Positions 45,842-55,012 are shown, counted from the first letter of the stretch. The stretch: DNA of 64,000 nt from Candidatus Thiodiazotropha endoloripes (GCF_001708965.1 NZ_LVJW01000007.1:1-64000); one strand, 5' to 3'. The notes: generated by a model from the sequence alone, not told the origin. A program made the numbers and translations.

Positions 45842-46725
45842 GTATTTTGGTCAACAAGGATTCGAAGGTTATCTTTCAAGGTTTTACCGGACAGCATGCC
45901 ACTTTTCATGCGCAGGAGGCGATTCGCATGGGCACCCAGGTGGTTGGCGGTGTAACTCCTGGTAAGGGTGGTCAAACCCATATCGACAGACCGGTTTTCG
46001 ATACGGTCAAGGATGCGGTGGAGCAGACCGGTGCCGATGTGAGTGTGGTTTTCGTACCGCCGGCATTCACTGCCGATGCCGTGATGGAGGCGATCGATGG
46101 TGGCATCAAGGTGATCGTGGTGATTACCGATGGGGTGCCGGTGCAGGATATGGTGCGGGTGAAGCGTTATCTGATTGGCCATGACACCATCATTGTCGGC
46201 CCCAACACCGCCGGTGTGATCACACCGGAAGCGTGTAAGGTGGGAATCATGCCGGCTCATATCTACCGCACAGGACGAATCGGTGTGGTCTCACGTTCCG
46301 GTACGCTCAACTATGAAGCGGTGGAACAGATGAGTGAACTGGGTCTGGGTATCTCCACCAGTATCAGCATTGGCGGTGATCCGGTGAATGGTTGTGATTT
46401 TCTGACCCTGATGAAGCAGTTTGCCGAGGATGATGAAACCGACGCGGTATTGATGATCGGTGAGATCGGTGGATCACAAGAGGTCGAGGCGGCCACCTGG
46501 GCCAGGGATCATATGGATAAACCGCTGATTGGCTTTATCGCTGGCGCAACCGCCCCCCCAGGGCGAACCATGGGGCATGCCGGGGCGATCATCTCCGGTG
46601 AGGACGATACCGCCCAGGCAAAGATGAAGCGTCTGGCTGAACTGGATGTGCATGTGGTTCAGAATGCGGCAGAGATTGGACGCACGGTTCAACAGAGCCT
46701 GGAACCTCAGGAGTGTGTCGCCTAG
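45838..46725 (+). CDS. mtkB: malate-CoA ligase alpha subunit
   Basis: A 295-residue SucD-family protein. It has the CoA-binding fold start (VIFQGFTGQHATFHAQEAI), GGVTPGKGG, and the phosphohistidine segment FIAGATAPPGRTMGHAGAI (catalytic His in GHAGA). With MtkA it activates malate to malyl-CoA, which mcl then splits. Overlaps mtkA by 4 bases. A hairpin follows at 46739-46765. It could in principle be a succinyl-CoA synthetase alpha subunit, but the mcl context argues otherwise. Confidence 0.88.
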   Translation: MSILVNKDSKVIFQGFTGQHATFHAQEAIRMGTQVVGGVTPGKGGQTHIDRPVFDTVKDAVEQTGADVSVVFVPPAFTADAVMEAIDGGIKVIVVITDGVPVQDMVRVKRYLIGHDTIIVGPNTAGVITPEACKVGIMPAHIYRTGRIGVVSRSGTLNYEAVEQMSELGLGISTSISIGGDPVNGCDFLTLMKQFAEDDETDAVLMIGEIGGSQEVEAATWARDHMDKPLIGFIAGATAPPGRTMGHAGAIISGEDDTAQAKMKRLAELDVHVVQNAAEIGRTVQQSLEPQECVA

Positions 46726-47056
46726 TCATTAGGCTTGTCGGTTGGCCTGGCCACAATGCCAACCGGGATGTTGATTGGGTCAGGCTATTTGTGAAGCGCT
46801 GCAGGTTTAGGTTTTAATCTGCAAAATCATTATATTAACAACCCCTGATGACCATTGGTGGTGCCTGGCAAGGGATTGGGATGGTTGCATCGCCGGGTAG
46901 GGGTTGGATCATGGCAGGCGCTTTGAAGGGTAACGGATTGCGGCTGACAGATGCTGATGAAGCCCTCTAAACTCAGGCTTGGTCAACCAGAACTTGTAAT
47001 TGGCATAGAATAGGAGGAACATTCCTCAAATTCACCCCTGTCACAGGTTCGGTGTG
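46726..47056. other. intergenic region with a hairpin after mtkB
   Basis: CGGTTGGC (46739-46746) pairs with GCCAACCG (46758-46765), 14 bases after the stop, without a T-run. The rest, up to the ParA-like gene, holds no recognisable gene. Confidence 0.4.
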
Positions 47057-47761
47057 ATGAAAAGGCTTTTGATACTCAACAGCAAGGGAGGCTGTGGGAA
47101 GACAACGATCGCGACCAATCTGGCGGGTTACTACGCCTCGGCCGGGACGCCGACTGCATTGTTCGACTATGATCCTCAAGGTTCCAGTCATCGCTGGCTG
47201 GAGATGCGTTCCGATGAGCTCTCAAATATTCATGGTGTTTTTGCAGCAAAGCCAACCCAGGGTGCAGTAACCCAGGCGTTTGCTCAGCGGGTGCCTGGAG
47301 AGACAGAGCGGATCGTGGTGGATACGCCAGCCTCCATGAAACGCATGGAGATGATGAATATGCTGAGAAATGCAGCGGCAGTCATCGTTCCGGTTCTGCC
47401 CTCCGCAATCGATCGTCATGTCACTCTCGATTTCATACAGGAGCTGACAACCCTCTGTCGTCAAATGGGGATCAATATCCCGGTAGGTATCGTGGCCAAT
47501 CGGGTGCGTTTGAATACCCGCGCCTTCAAACAGCTTCAGGAGACCCTGGAACTTCTGGATATCCCACTGGTGGCCTTTCTGCGGGATACGCAAAACTATG
47601 TCCATGCTGCGGAATCCGGTTGCGCGATTGTCGAGTTGAAAACCGCCTCGATGAAAAAAGACCGGCAGCAGTGGCTGGCATTGATCGAGTGGTTGGAGAG
47701 TGCTCATACGCCACCGATGACGCCTACCGCCGAAAAACAACAGGCTGGACTGCATAGCTAG
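47057..47761 (+). CDS. ParA/MinD-family ATPase
   Basis: About 234 residues with the deviant Walker A SKGGCGKTT (residues about 10-18), the switch segment FDYDPQGSS and IVVDTPAS for the second. This is the ParA/Soj family; orphan copies without parB can position cellular cargo such as protein clusters or carboxysomes. No partner gene is adjacent, so cargo is unknown. ATG 47057 directly follows a GTG; the frame's other start is equivalent. Confidence 0.85.
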   Translation: MKRLLILNSKGGCGKTTIATNLAGYYASAGTPTALFDYDPQGSSHRWLEMRSDELSNIHGVFAAKPTQGAVTQAFAQRVPGETERIVVDTPASMKRMEMMNMLRNAAAVIVPVLPSAIDRHVTLDFIQELTTLCRQMGINIPVGIVANRVRLNTRAFKQLQETLELLDIPLVAFLRDTQNYVHAAESGCAIVELKTASMKKDRQQWLALIEWLESAHTPPMTPTAEKQQAGLHS

Positions 47762-47862
47762 CCTCCAGGGTTGATTCGACTTCTGTTAACAGGCCCTGGA
47801 TTCTGTACCATTCACCCACTCCTCATTAATATTCCTTTTTTAACTCGTATTAGGCGTTGTTT

Positions 47863-49044
47863 ATGACCACCATTGGTACCCCCTTCACCTCCAATGCAAC
47901 AAAAGTTCTGTTTTGTGGATCCGGTGAGCTGGGTAAAGAGGTGGTTATCGAATTACAGCGTTATGGCTGTGAGGTGATTGCCTGTGATCGCTATGAGAAT
48001 GCACCGGCCATGCAGGTGGCTGATCGTTCCTATACATTCTCAATGCTTGATGGTGAGGCGCTGAGGGAGGTGATCGAACAGGAGAAGCCGGATTACATCG
48101 TGCCGGAGATCGAGGCCATATCCACCGATACCCTGGTCGAACTGGAAGCAGAAGGGTTTCATGTGATTCCGACCGCCAATGCCGCCAGACTGACCATGAA
48201 CCGGGAGGGTATCCGCCGACTGGCAGCGGAGACGCTGGGCATACCGACCTCCGACTACCGTTTTGTCGACAACCGGCAGGACTTCATGGATGCGGTCTCC
48301 GAGATCGGTATCCCCTGTGTGGTCAAGCCGATCATGAGCTCATCGGGTAAAGGTCAGAGTACCATTCAAAGTGATGCGGATATTGAGAACAGCTGGACCT
48401 ATGCGCAAGAGGGTGGGCGTGCCGGGGCAGGGCGGGTCATCGTCGAGGGTTATGTCGACTTTGACTATGAGATCACTCTGCTGACCATACGCCATATCGA
48501 TGGGGTCAGTTTCTGCCTGCCGATCGGACATCGTCAGGAGGATGGGGATTATCAGGAGTCATGGCAACCTCAACTGATGAGCGATGCCGCCCTGAGCAAA
48601 GCCAAGGAGATTGCTGAAAAGGTGACCTCGGCGTTAGGGGGACGGGGGATTTTCGGTGTGGAGCTGTTTATCAAGGGTGATCATGTCTACTTCAGTGAGG
48701 TCTCTCCCAGACCCCATGACACCGGTATGGTGACTATGATCTCTCAGGATCTGTCCCAGTTTGCCCTGCACAGCCGGGCGATTTTAGGTTTGCCGATTCC
48801 TAACATCAGACAGCATGGCCCCTCGGCATCTGCCGTGGTGTTGGTTGAGGGTGAATCGGATAACGTCCGTTTCGGCAATCTCGAAGCGGCCGTCGCAGAG
48901 GCGGACACTCAACTCAGGCTGTTCGGTAAGCCGGAAGTCAGCGGCAAGCGCCGTATGGGCGTGGCGCTGGCCCGAGGTGAGGATATCTCTCAGGCAAGAG
49001 AGAAGGCCACAAAAGCAGCCGCTGCGGTGACCACTGAGCTTTAA
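47863..49044 (+). CDS. purT: formate-dependent GAR transformylase
   Basis: About 393 residues, the usual PurT length. The ATP-grasp layout and family motifs are clear: [14 protein letters not shown] near the N-terminus, [28 protein letters not shown], and [19 protein letters not shown]. It makes formyl-GAR from GAR, formate and ATP in purine synthesis. The ATG 47863 start is preferred over TTG 47857. It stands alone, as in many genomes. Confidence 0.95.
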   Translation: MTTIGTPFTSNATKVLFCGSGELGKEVVIELQRYGCEVIACDRYENAPAMQVADRSYTFSMLDGEALREVIEQEKPDYIVPEIEAISTDTLVELEAEGFHVIPTANAARLTMNREGIRRLAAETLGIPTSDYRFVDNRQDFMDAVSEIGIPCVVKPIMSSSGKGQSTIQSDADIENSWTYAQEGGRAGAGRVIVEGYVDFDYEITLLTIRHIDGVSFCLPIGHRQEDGDYQESWQPQLMSDAALSKAKEIAEKVTSALGGRGIFGVELFIKGDHVYFSEVSPRPHDTGMVTMISQDLSQFALHSRAILGLPIPNIRQHGPSASAVVLVEGESDNVRFGNLEAAVAEADTQLRLFGKPEVSGKRRMGVALARGEDISQAREKATKAAAAVTTEL

Positions 49045-49355
49045 TCCATTTGGGTTGAAATGAGTCATAGGTCTTCTGTGTAAACACGCGTGCGCCACTT
49101 GAAAACTACTGACCTTCAATCGAGTTGTCACTTCCAATAATCTGATTTATCAAGAAAAATCAGATAAAGCTCAACCTTTTTCCAAAGGTGTGATACGCCA
49201 GTCGAATCGGGTTCAATGTGAAAATTTGTGCCCAACATCATTGGGATGAATTTTTGTGGAGAAATAATATAGAATATTCGAAATTTTTAATGCACTAACG
49301 AAATTGGCCTGCCACCGGCACTTCTGTGGCCAGTCCTCTGACAGGAGTGAATCTG
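49045..49355. other. intergenic region
   Basis: About 310 bases between purT and the OmpA-like gene. AT-rich at 49230-49300, consistent with a promoter. No RNA gene or terminator with a T-run is seen. Confidence 0.35.
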
Positions 49356-50801
49356 ATGTTTCGCAAACGCCCTATTGTGACCATGATGCTTGGCCTGATG
49401 ATCTCTGCCGCTCCGGCAACCCTTCCGGCTGATGATAAAGCTGGATCAGAATGTCCACCGATGACCGCTTCCGAATCTGTTCAGGTCCCGGATTGGGTTA
49501 AGCAGCGCCGTGCTGAAATGGAGAGAATGCATGAGCAATATGCAGCACAGCGGGAGGCCATGATGACGCGTCAAATGGTGCCCATGCAGCCTTATCAACC
49601 CGCCGAGATGCCGGATTGGGTGGCCGAACGCCGCAACCGCTTACCAATGGCGCCACAGATGCCGGAGTTCGAGCTGCCCAAAGTACCGGATTGGGTCACT
49701 GAAAGTCGTCGTCAGAGAGCTGTCGCAGCCTTCGAAATGCAGCATTACAAGGTGCCGGAGTGGCTGGCTCAGCGTCGCGCCCAACAACCCGTAGTGCCAC
49801 AAATGCCGGCCTTTCAGCCACCACAGTTTCCCTCCAGACCGATGATCGATCATGCCGCGAACCCGTATCCCCACTCGATGGGATTTGAGCGTCCTGAACT
49901 ACCGGATTGGGTGAAAGAGCGGCGGGCCCGGATGACGGCGATACCTCATCCGCCAGCACCCAACCACTCTCCGGATGCTGCTCAATACCAGGCACCTGTC
50001 GCTCCTGCGAAGGGTCTGCCGGTCTACAGCGCTCCCGTGCCTTTTTACGGTCGTCCCTATCCTCGCCATGGCTGGGGTGGGTCTGATTGGGGGCCGTTTG
50101 ATGGCATGGGTGACCTGTTTGGTGACATGGATATGAGTTTCAACTTCAAACTGCGTGGCTCAGGATCCGGCTATGGTGACGGTCGGGGGTATCACGGTTA
50201 TGGCTATGGGCCTCATGCCTGGGCGCCGTTAGCAGCACCGTCCCAGCTTAATGCACCAGCTGTCGCTGCTGTTGAAGCGGAACAACCCGCCGCCCTAGAC
50301 GATTCAGTGGTGGCTACACCAGAGAACGAGGAGCAGCCGGCAACTGTCGAGGTATCGACTGTGGCTACCGACAGCGACGGCGATGGGGTGCTGGATATCG
50401 CAGATATCTGTCCCGATTCTCCGGCCGGTGCGGAGGTTGACGGTCTGGGTTGTGAGCAGACTGCCTCCATTGTATTGCGTGGGGTCAACTTCAAGACCGA
50501 CTCCGACCAGTTGACCGATACCTCTACCGAGATTCTCGATCGAGTGGCCAATACTCTGATCGCCAATCCAACCGTGGCGGTTGAAATCGCCGGCCACACA
50601 GACAGCGATGCGGATGAGGCCTATAACAAGGATCTGTCCCAACGTCGGGCAGAGATGGTTATGAGCTACCTGACAGAGAAAGGAGTGATCGCCGATAACC
50701 TGAGTGCCATGGGATACGGTGAAGAGCAGCCGATCGCTTCCAATGAGACGGCTGAAGGCAAAGCGCAGAATCGTCGGGTTGAGCTGGTTCGGAACAACTA
50801 A
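49356..50801 (+). CDS. OmpA-like protein with N-terminal PDWV repeats
   Basis: About 481 residues. A signal peptide (cut near LPA) is followed by five copies of a P-[DE]-W-[VL]-x-x-[RS]-R motif: VPDWVKQRR, MPDWVAERR, VPDWVTESR, VPEWLAQRR and LPDWVKERR, spaced about 35-65 residues apart. Then come Pro/Gln-rich linkers, a Gly/Tyr/His stretch (GYGDGRGYHGYGYG), a thrombospondin type 3-like repeat (DSDGDGVLDIADICPD) and an OmpA peptidoglycan-binding domain (GHTDSDADEAYNKDLSQRRA). It likely anchors to the cell wall. AGGAG lies 8 bases before the ATG. The repeat region is unfamiliar. Confidence 0.85.
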   Translation: MFRKRPIVTMMLGLMISAAPATLPADDKAGSECPPMTASESVQVPDWVKQRRAEMERMHEQYAAQREAMMTRQMVPMQPYQPAEMPDWVAERRNRLPMAPQMPEFELPKVPDWVTESRRQRAVAAFEMQHYKVPEWLAQRRAQQPVVPQMPAFQPPQFPSRPMIDHAANPYPHSMGFERPELPDWVKERRARMTAIPHPPAPNHSPDAAQYQAPVAPAKGLPVYSAPVPFYGRPYPRHGWGGSDWGPFDGMGDLFGDMDMSFNFKLRGSGSGYGDGRGYHGYGYGPHAWAPLAAPSQLNAPAVAAVEAEQPAALDDSVVATPENEEQPATVEVSTVATDSDGDGVLDIADICPDSPAGAEVDGLGCEQTASIVLRGVNFKTDSDQLTDTSTEILDRVANTLIANPTVAVEIAGHTDSDADEAYNKDLSQRRAEMVMSYLTEKGVIADNLSAMGYGEEQPIASNETAEGKAQNRRVELVRNN

Positions 50802-50819
50802 ACTGACTTTTACCAATCT

Positions 50820-50862
50820 TTCAGGGGGCGCATTTTACGCCCCCTGAAAAGATGAATTTTTT
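50820..50862 (+). terminator. Rho-independent terminator
   Basis: A stem of about 10 bp (TCAGGGGGCG with CGCCCCCTGA) is followed after a short spacer by a T-run. Terminates the OmpA-like gene; the opposite strand would also end the decayed regulator. Confidence 0.8.
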
Positions 50863-50866
50863 GTGG

Positions 50867-51037
50867 TCAACGGGTCTGATTGATACCGTGTTTTCTCAGT
50901 TTTCTGTAGAGGGTGTTACGGCTCATACCCAAAGCTTCCGCTGTCTTGGAGATATTCCGGTTATGTTCTCCAAGGGAGGCAATGATCACCTGCTGTTCGG
51001 CTGACTGCAGCGGATCGTCCTCTGACTCATCTTCCGG
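50867..51037 (-). pseudogene. remnant of a Fis-type helix-turn-helix regulator
   Basis: The minus strand encodes a stop-terminated stretch of about 56 codons with a classic Fis/NtrC-family helix-turn-helix: SAEQQVIIASLGEHNRNI, then SKTAEALGMSRNTLYRKLRKHG. An in-frame TGA precedes it and there is no start. It is the C-terminal end of a sigma-54-dependent activator (NorR/AcoR-like) whose ATPase and sensor parts are gone. A REP-like palindrome lies just upstream. Confidence 0.8.
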
Positions 51038-51321
51038 TCATCAGCAGAACATCGGTTTCAAAACCTACTACAAACAGCAACAAGACAAAAAGCCCCTCTC
51101 CCGCAAGGGGAGAGGGGAGTTATAGGACACTAACAGCGTAATGCATTGTGTTTAATCAGAGCGTATTGGTGGGGCAGGGCACAACCCTGCCATTGAGTTC
51201 AGGGTGTAGGGTGGGGCTCTGCCCCACCAATGGGTACAGCTGACATCACCAAGGTTTGTCAATTCACAACAACTGGATACAATACGCCCCCACTTTACGA
51301 ATTGAAGATACAAGGTGATCC
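51038..51321. other. intergenic region with a REP-like element and promoter of the lipoprotein gene
   Basis: Contains the palindrome at 51093-51117 and imperfect GGGTGGGGC...GCCCCACC inverted segments (about 51160-51235), which can pair as GGTGGGGCAG / CTGCCCCACC. No gene. Confidence 0.4.
51093..51117. repeat. REP-like palindrome, copy C
   Basis: A perfect 10-bp stem identical in sequence and loop (GCAAG) to copy B at 7136. Confidence 0.65.
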
Positions 51322-51942
51322 ATGAGACACATCAGGAAAGTACTCTCTTACTCCATCGCTGGAACAATTGGATTGAGCACGATTGCCAGTCTGAATGGCT
51401 GTAGCGACCAGGGTAATCCACCGCAAGGCAGCGGCTTCGGCAACCAATCCGGGATGGAACGGGGGCAGCATGTCTTCATGGTGATCGAGCAGGTTGCTGC
51501 AAACCCGGACAGCTATCGCTTGGTAGAGAAACACCCTACTAGTGGCCCGACTCGCGCGATCCTTCGCGATCAGCAGGGAAATGAGCGATTTCTTAGTGAA
51601 GATGAACTCAAGCAGATTGCCGAACAGGAAGCCGCGAAGGTCGAAGCGGGCTCATCACGCCTGACGCAGGATCCTTCCATGCACTCTGGCGGACTGTCGC
51701 TGGGTGAAACCCTATTGGCTGCCGCCGCAGGCTCCCTGATTGGTGGTATGCTGGCCAACCGATTGGCCGGTAACAACAATTTTCAGCGCACGCAACAGCA
51801 GTATGGCGGAGGCCGTCCTACCAGTACAATCTCGCAGCCCTATAACAAGACGGCAAAAAGTCAGCCCAAGAGTGGCTTTTTCGGTGGTAATAAATCAGGC
51901 AGCAGCAGTTCCAGCAGCCGATTCAACTCCTTTGGCGGCTGA
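51322..51942 (+). CDS. UPF0323-family lipoprotein
   Basis: A 206-residue lipoprotein (lipobox LNGC, Cys27). It contains VEKHPTSGPTRAILRDQQGNER and FLSEDELKQIAEQEAAKVEAG, then a glycine-zipper-like segment (GETLLAAAAGSLIGGMLANRL) and a Gly/Ser-rich tail. This matches the UPF0323 family, best known from epsilonproteobacteria. It sits 3 bases before a glutathionylspermidine-synthase-like gene, a pairing that also recalls the ygiB-ygiC layout of E. coli. Function unknown; outer-membrane location is likely. Confidence 0.75.
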   Translation: MRHIRKVLSYSIAGTIGLSTIASLNGCSDQGNPPQGSGFGNQSGMERGQHVFMVIEQVAANPDSYRLVEKHPTSGPTRAILRDQQGNERFLSEDELKQIAEQEAAKVEAGSSRLTQDPSMHSGGLSLGETLLAAAAGSLIGGMLANRLAGNNNFQRTQQQYGGGRPTSTISQPYNKTAKSQPKSGFFGGNKSGSSSSSSRFNSFGG

Positions 51943-51945
51943 TTC

Positions 51946-53160
51946 ATGGTCGAAACTCTGAAGGTTGAGCCCCTCAGTAAAGGGGTCATGGAAGAGATCG
52001 GCATGAGCTGGCATACCGATGCGGATGGCAGTGACTATATCGTCAGTGATCTGGTTCAATTGAGTGAAGCAGAAGCGGAGGCCTACTACCAAGCTGCAAA
52101 TACTCTTTATGATATGTATGTGGAGGGAGCCCAGTACGTCATAGACAATCAGCTCTACTATGAGTTGGGTATACCCGCTAATCTTGTCGGGCTGATTGAG
52201 AACAGCTGGGATCGAGATGACTGGCATCTCTACGGGCGTTTCGATCTGGCCGGGGGACTCGATGGTCAGCCCATCAAATTAATCGAATTCAACGCTGATA
52301 CCCCAACGAGCCTGTTCGAAACAGCCATTATTCAGTGGGCAATTCTGAAGGCGAATGGCATGGACGAGGCCCGCCAGTTCAACAATTTGCATGAGATGTT
52401 GAAAGAGAACTTCCGGCGTCTGATCAGCGGTGACGATGCCGATTTCGATTTTGCATGCCGCTACAATGGGGAAAAGCTGCTCTTTTCCAGTATCAGCGAT
52501 CTGCCGGAGGATGAGCGTACAACCCGCTATCTTCAGCAGGCAGCACACGAGGCAGGCTTTTTTACCGACTTCTGCTACCTGAATGAAGCGGGCTTTAGCC
52601 GTGACGAAGGTGTGTTCAACAAGGATGGCCAGCTGGCTGACTTCTGGTTCAAACTCTTTCCCTGGGAGGATATCGCCGAGCAGGAGCTAGAGCTAACCCG
52701 GATGCTTGGGCAGAGTGCAAAGCAGGGGGGAACCCGCATTATCAATCCGCCCTACACACTTCTGTTTCAGAGTAAGGGGATGATGAAGATCCTGTATGAT
52801 CTCTTTCCCAACTCACCCTACCTGCTGCCCACCGCATTCGAGCCTCTGGCCGGTGTGGCTCAGGTCGAAAAGAAGTTGTTTGGTCGCGAGGGTGCCAACA
52901 TGCGCATCCTGGATGCCGGCGGGCAACTGATTCAGCAGAGCGGTGGTCCTTACGATTTCCATAAAAACATCTATCAGGAGTGGGTTGATTTCCCCAAGGA
53001 CCGTGTTGGGCAAAACTATCAGGCCGGTGTTTTCTATGTTTGGGAGGCCTGTGGCCTGGGCTTTCGCCGTGGCGGCAAGATTCTTGACGACATGAGTAAG
53101 TTCGTGGGCCATGTGATCATTGAAGAGGAGCCGCTACAGCTTGGTTCTCCTATCTCTTAA
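51946..53160 (+). CDS. glutathionylspermidine synthase-like ATP-grasp enzyme
   Basis: A 404-residue protein of the GSP_synth family (PF03738), as in YgiC/YjfC. Markers are LYGRFDLAGG, KLIEFNADTPTSLFE, LFPWEDI, and GREGANMRI near the C-terminus. It lacks the amidase domain of true bifunctional Gss and, like YgiC, may make an unknown peptide bond rather than glutathionylspermidine. The ATG follows the UPF0323 stop by 3 bases, so the two are coupled. Confidence 0.85.
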   Translation: MVETLKVEPLSKGVMEEIGMSWHTDADGSDYIVSDLVQLSEAEAEAYYQAANTLYDMYVEGAQYVIDNQLYYELGIPANLVGLIENSWDRDDWHLYGRFDLAGGLDGQPIKLIEFNADTPTSLFETAIIQWAILKANGMDEARQFNNLHEMLKENFRRLISGDDADFDFACRYNGEKLLFSSISDLPEDERTTRYLQQAAHEAGFFTDFCYLNEAGFSRDEGVFNKDGQLADFWFKLFPWEDIAEQELELTRMLGQSAKQGGTRIINPPYTLLFQSKGMMKILYDLFPNSPYLLPTAFEPLAGVAQVEKKLFGREGANMRILDAGGQLIQQSGGPYDFHKNIYQEWVDFPKDRVGQNYQAGVFYVWEACGLGFRRGGKILDDMSKFVGHVIIEEEPLQLGSPIS

Positions 53161-53641
53161 CCTAAACAAGGCGTGTTAACCGGGATCGAATCTCTCTGTT
53201 TTGTCTGTCTGGTTGAGTGTCGAAGCCTATCGCAACCATCCGGCTGTGGCGTTGTCTGCAATGGAGACCAAAGGACTTGCCAAACGTGCCCGGATTCCCA
53301 CACAACGACCTGTGAAAAAGCCCTAAGCCCGCCACCGACTCTGTCACCTGCAGCCGAAGCGTGGGTTCCTCGCACGCTTCGGTCTGAAACCTGTTGGCGT
53401 GTTTAGCCCCCACCTGCACTGTGCTGTGGCTGATTGGTGTGGGGTAGGGGGCTCAGACAGCCGCACCCTCTGCCTTGCTCGCAAGAATCCCCGGCGCTTG
53501 ATTGCAGAAGCCGTTTTGAGGATTGGTGGGGTATATCAGAAATTATGATATAAAATCATGAATTATCATTTTTCATAAAATGGATTCTCTTCCATACTCC
53601 TCTTCAATACTTAACACAACTAGCCGCAGGAGATTGAGATC
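53161..53641. other. intergenic region with a strong hairpin
   Basis: Contains a 10-bp-stem hairpin (CCGAAGCGTG at 53354-53363, CACGCTTCGG at 53373-53382, loop of 9) without a T-run, and a very AT-rich segment (53530-53600) with ATGAT/ATCAT inverted repeats likely to be the promoter of the DsrC-like gene. Confidence 0.45.
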
Positions 53642-53983
53642 ATGGTTCAGACAGCCGTAGATCAATCCGCCAACGTACAACCACTGATCCGCTTTGATGA
53701 GGATGGTTTCCTGATCGATCACCAGCTCTGGAACGAGGAGCTGGCTCGTGATCTGGCCCATCAGGAGGGTGTGGATCACCTGGGTGAGCAGCATTGGCAC
53801 ATCATTCATCACATCCGTGAACGTTACCTGAGCCTCGGGGCACTACCGAATATGCGTCTGGTCTGCCGGGCAACCGGGATACCCAGGCATAAGGTCCACC
53901 ATCTGTTTGGCAGTTGCCTGAGCATCTGGCGAATCGCCGGTCTGCCCGATCCGGGTGAAGAGGCGAAAAGCTATTTCAGTTGA
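53642..53983 (+). CDS. DsrC/TusE-family protein lacking the canonical cysteines
   Basis: A 113-residue protein with the family's features: FDEDGFLIDHQLWNEELARDLA, then HWHIIHHIRERYL, a helix-turn-helix-like section, and the C-terminal signature RIAGLPDPGE. In DsrC the cysteines sit at the residue before KIAGLP and at the penultimate position; here those positions are Trp and Phe. A single Cys lies four residues earlier (FGSC). It cannot form the Cys-Cys or trisulfide chemistry of DsrC and may be a regulatory family member. AGGAG lies 9 bases before the ATG. It stands alone, without dsr genes. Confidence 0.85.
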   Translation: MVQTAVDQSANVQPLIRFDEDGFLIDHQLWNEELARDLAHQEGVDHLGEQHWHIIHHIRERYLSLGALPNMRLVCRATGIPRHKVHHLFGSCLSIWRIAGLPDPGEEAKSYFS

Positions 53984-54116
53984 GTATTATTAAGTACACG
54001 AATCAATGCAGTCCGGAAGCTGAAATAGTAATCCGGTGTTTTTCAGAGCTGCTGTAATAGGGTAACTATCGATAACGCTGCTGATCCGTTTACTCTGAAA
54101 AAGCAAATTTCAATGT

Positions 54117-54139
54117 CCCTCTCCTACAAGGGGAGAGGG
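54117..54139. repeat. REP-like palindrome, copy D
   Basis: CCCTCTCC pairs with GGAGAGGG across a short loop (one arm changed relative to copies B and C). The ~45 bases that follow (CACGCTCTGTTCCTG...GGTTTGTGCTTTT) resemble the flank of copy B, so the repeat unit is longer than the hairpin. Confidence 0.6.
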
Positions 54140-54256
54140 GAGCCACGCTCTGTTCCTGTATGGCACTCTGAAGGTTTGTGCTTTTATCTGTCCTTCAAAC
54201 CAGCCTGATAACATTTACGTTTATTAGCGTTCATTTGCGGTCTTGATTTTAATACC

Positions 54257-55012
54257 TCAGGTCCTGTTACGTGCATTGATCAGGGTTTCGTACTCATCCG
54301 GGGCGAGGATCTGTCGCAGATCGATATAGCTGCCACTTTCAAATCCCTTGATCTCTGGCAGGGCCTTCAGGATTCTCTCTGCGGCCGCCGTAGGTGTGAG
54401 AGTTTTTCCCTCCTCACGAGCCTGTCTGATCCGTTGCAGGGCAGGGTAGGCATGACTGTCTGCTTCGTTACACAGATAGTCCATCATGGTCGATTCGATC
54501 AGTCCCGGCGCAATGGCGGTAATGTGGGTTTCACCTAACTCGTGGGCATAGAGACGTCCAAGCATATTCAATCCGCTCTTCGAAAGGGCATAACCGCCCC
54601 ATCCCTTATTGCCCAGTACGGCAGCACCGGATGACATGAGGAGAATCTGATCGATATTCAGTTCTGATTTCAGCAACCAATCCAGGATGACCTTGTTCGG
54701 CCAAAGGTTGATCTCCATGATCTGTCTCAGTTCATCCAGTGACGTGTCACTGATGTTTTTGATCTCTCCCAGAATACCCGCGTTGAGTATCACCAGATCC
54801 AGTCTGTTAACACCGTTTAAAAGTTGTTCAAGGTTGTCGGGAATTGTCTCCGACCGGGTCAGATCGCAATGTTGATCCACGATATCCCCCTGCAGATTGC
54901 AGCCACGTCGGCTGCACCCATATACCCGATAATCATGGTTTAACAAAACCTGGCTGAGTCCCTTGCCGAGACCGCTGCTGTTACCTGTGATGAATGCTGT
55001 TTTTTTATTCAT
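54257..55012 (-). CDS. short-chain dehydrogenase/reductase
   Basis: A 251-residue Rossmann-fold SDR: NAD(P)-binding FITGNSSGLGKGL (TGxxxGxG), LVILNAGILG, the active-site Ser in LLMSSGAAV and YALSK (Tyr-x-x-x-Lys). This is the classical SDR length. Substrate is unknown; several carbonyl reductases look alike. It stands alone. Confidence 0.88.
   Translation of the reverse strand: MNKKTAFITGNSSGLGKGLSQVLLNHDYRVYGCSRRGCNLQGDIVDQHCDLTRSETIPDNLEQLLNGVNRLDLVILNAGILGEIKNISDTSLDELRQIMEINLWPNKVILDWLLKSELNIDQILLMSSGAAVLGNKGWGGYALSKSGLNMLGRLYAHELGETHITAIAPGLIESTMMDYLCNEADSHAYPALQRIRQAREEGKTLTPTAAAERILKALPEIKGFESGSYIDLRQILAPDEYETLINARNRT

Noticed and set aside
44669-46725. Succinyl-CoA synthetase (sucCD)
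   Set aside because: The two genes overlap mcl, and the beta subunit carries MtkA-like features, so malate-CoA ligase is preferred.
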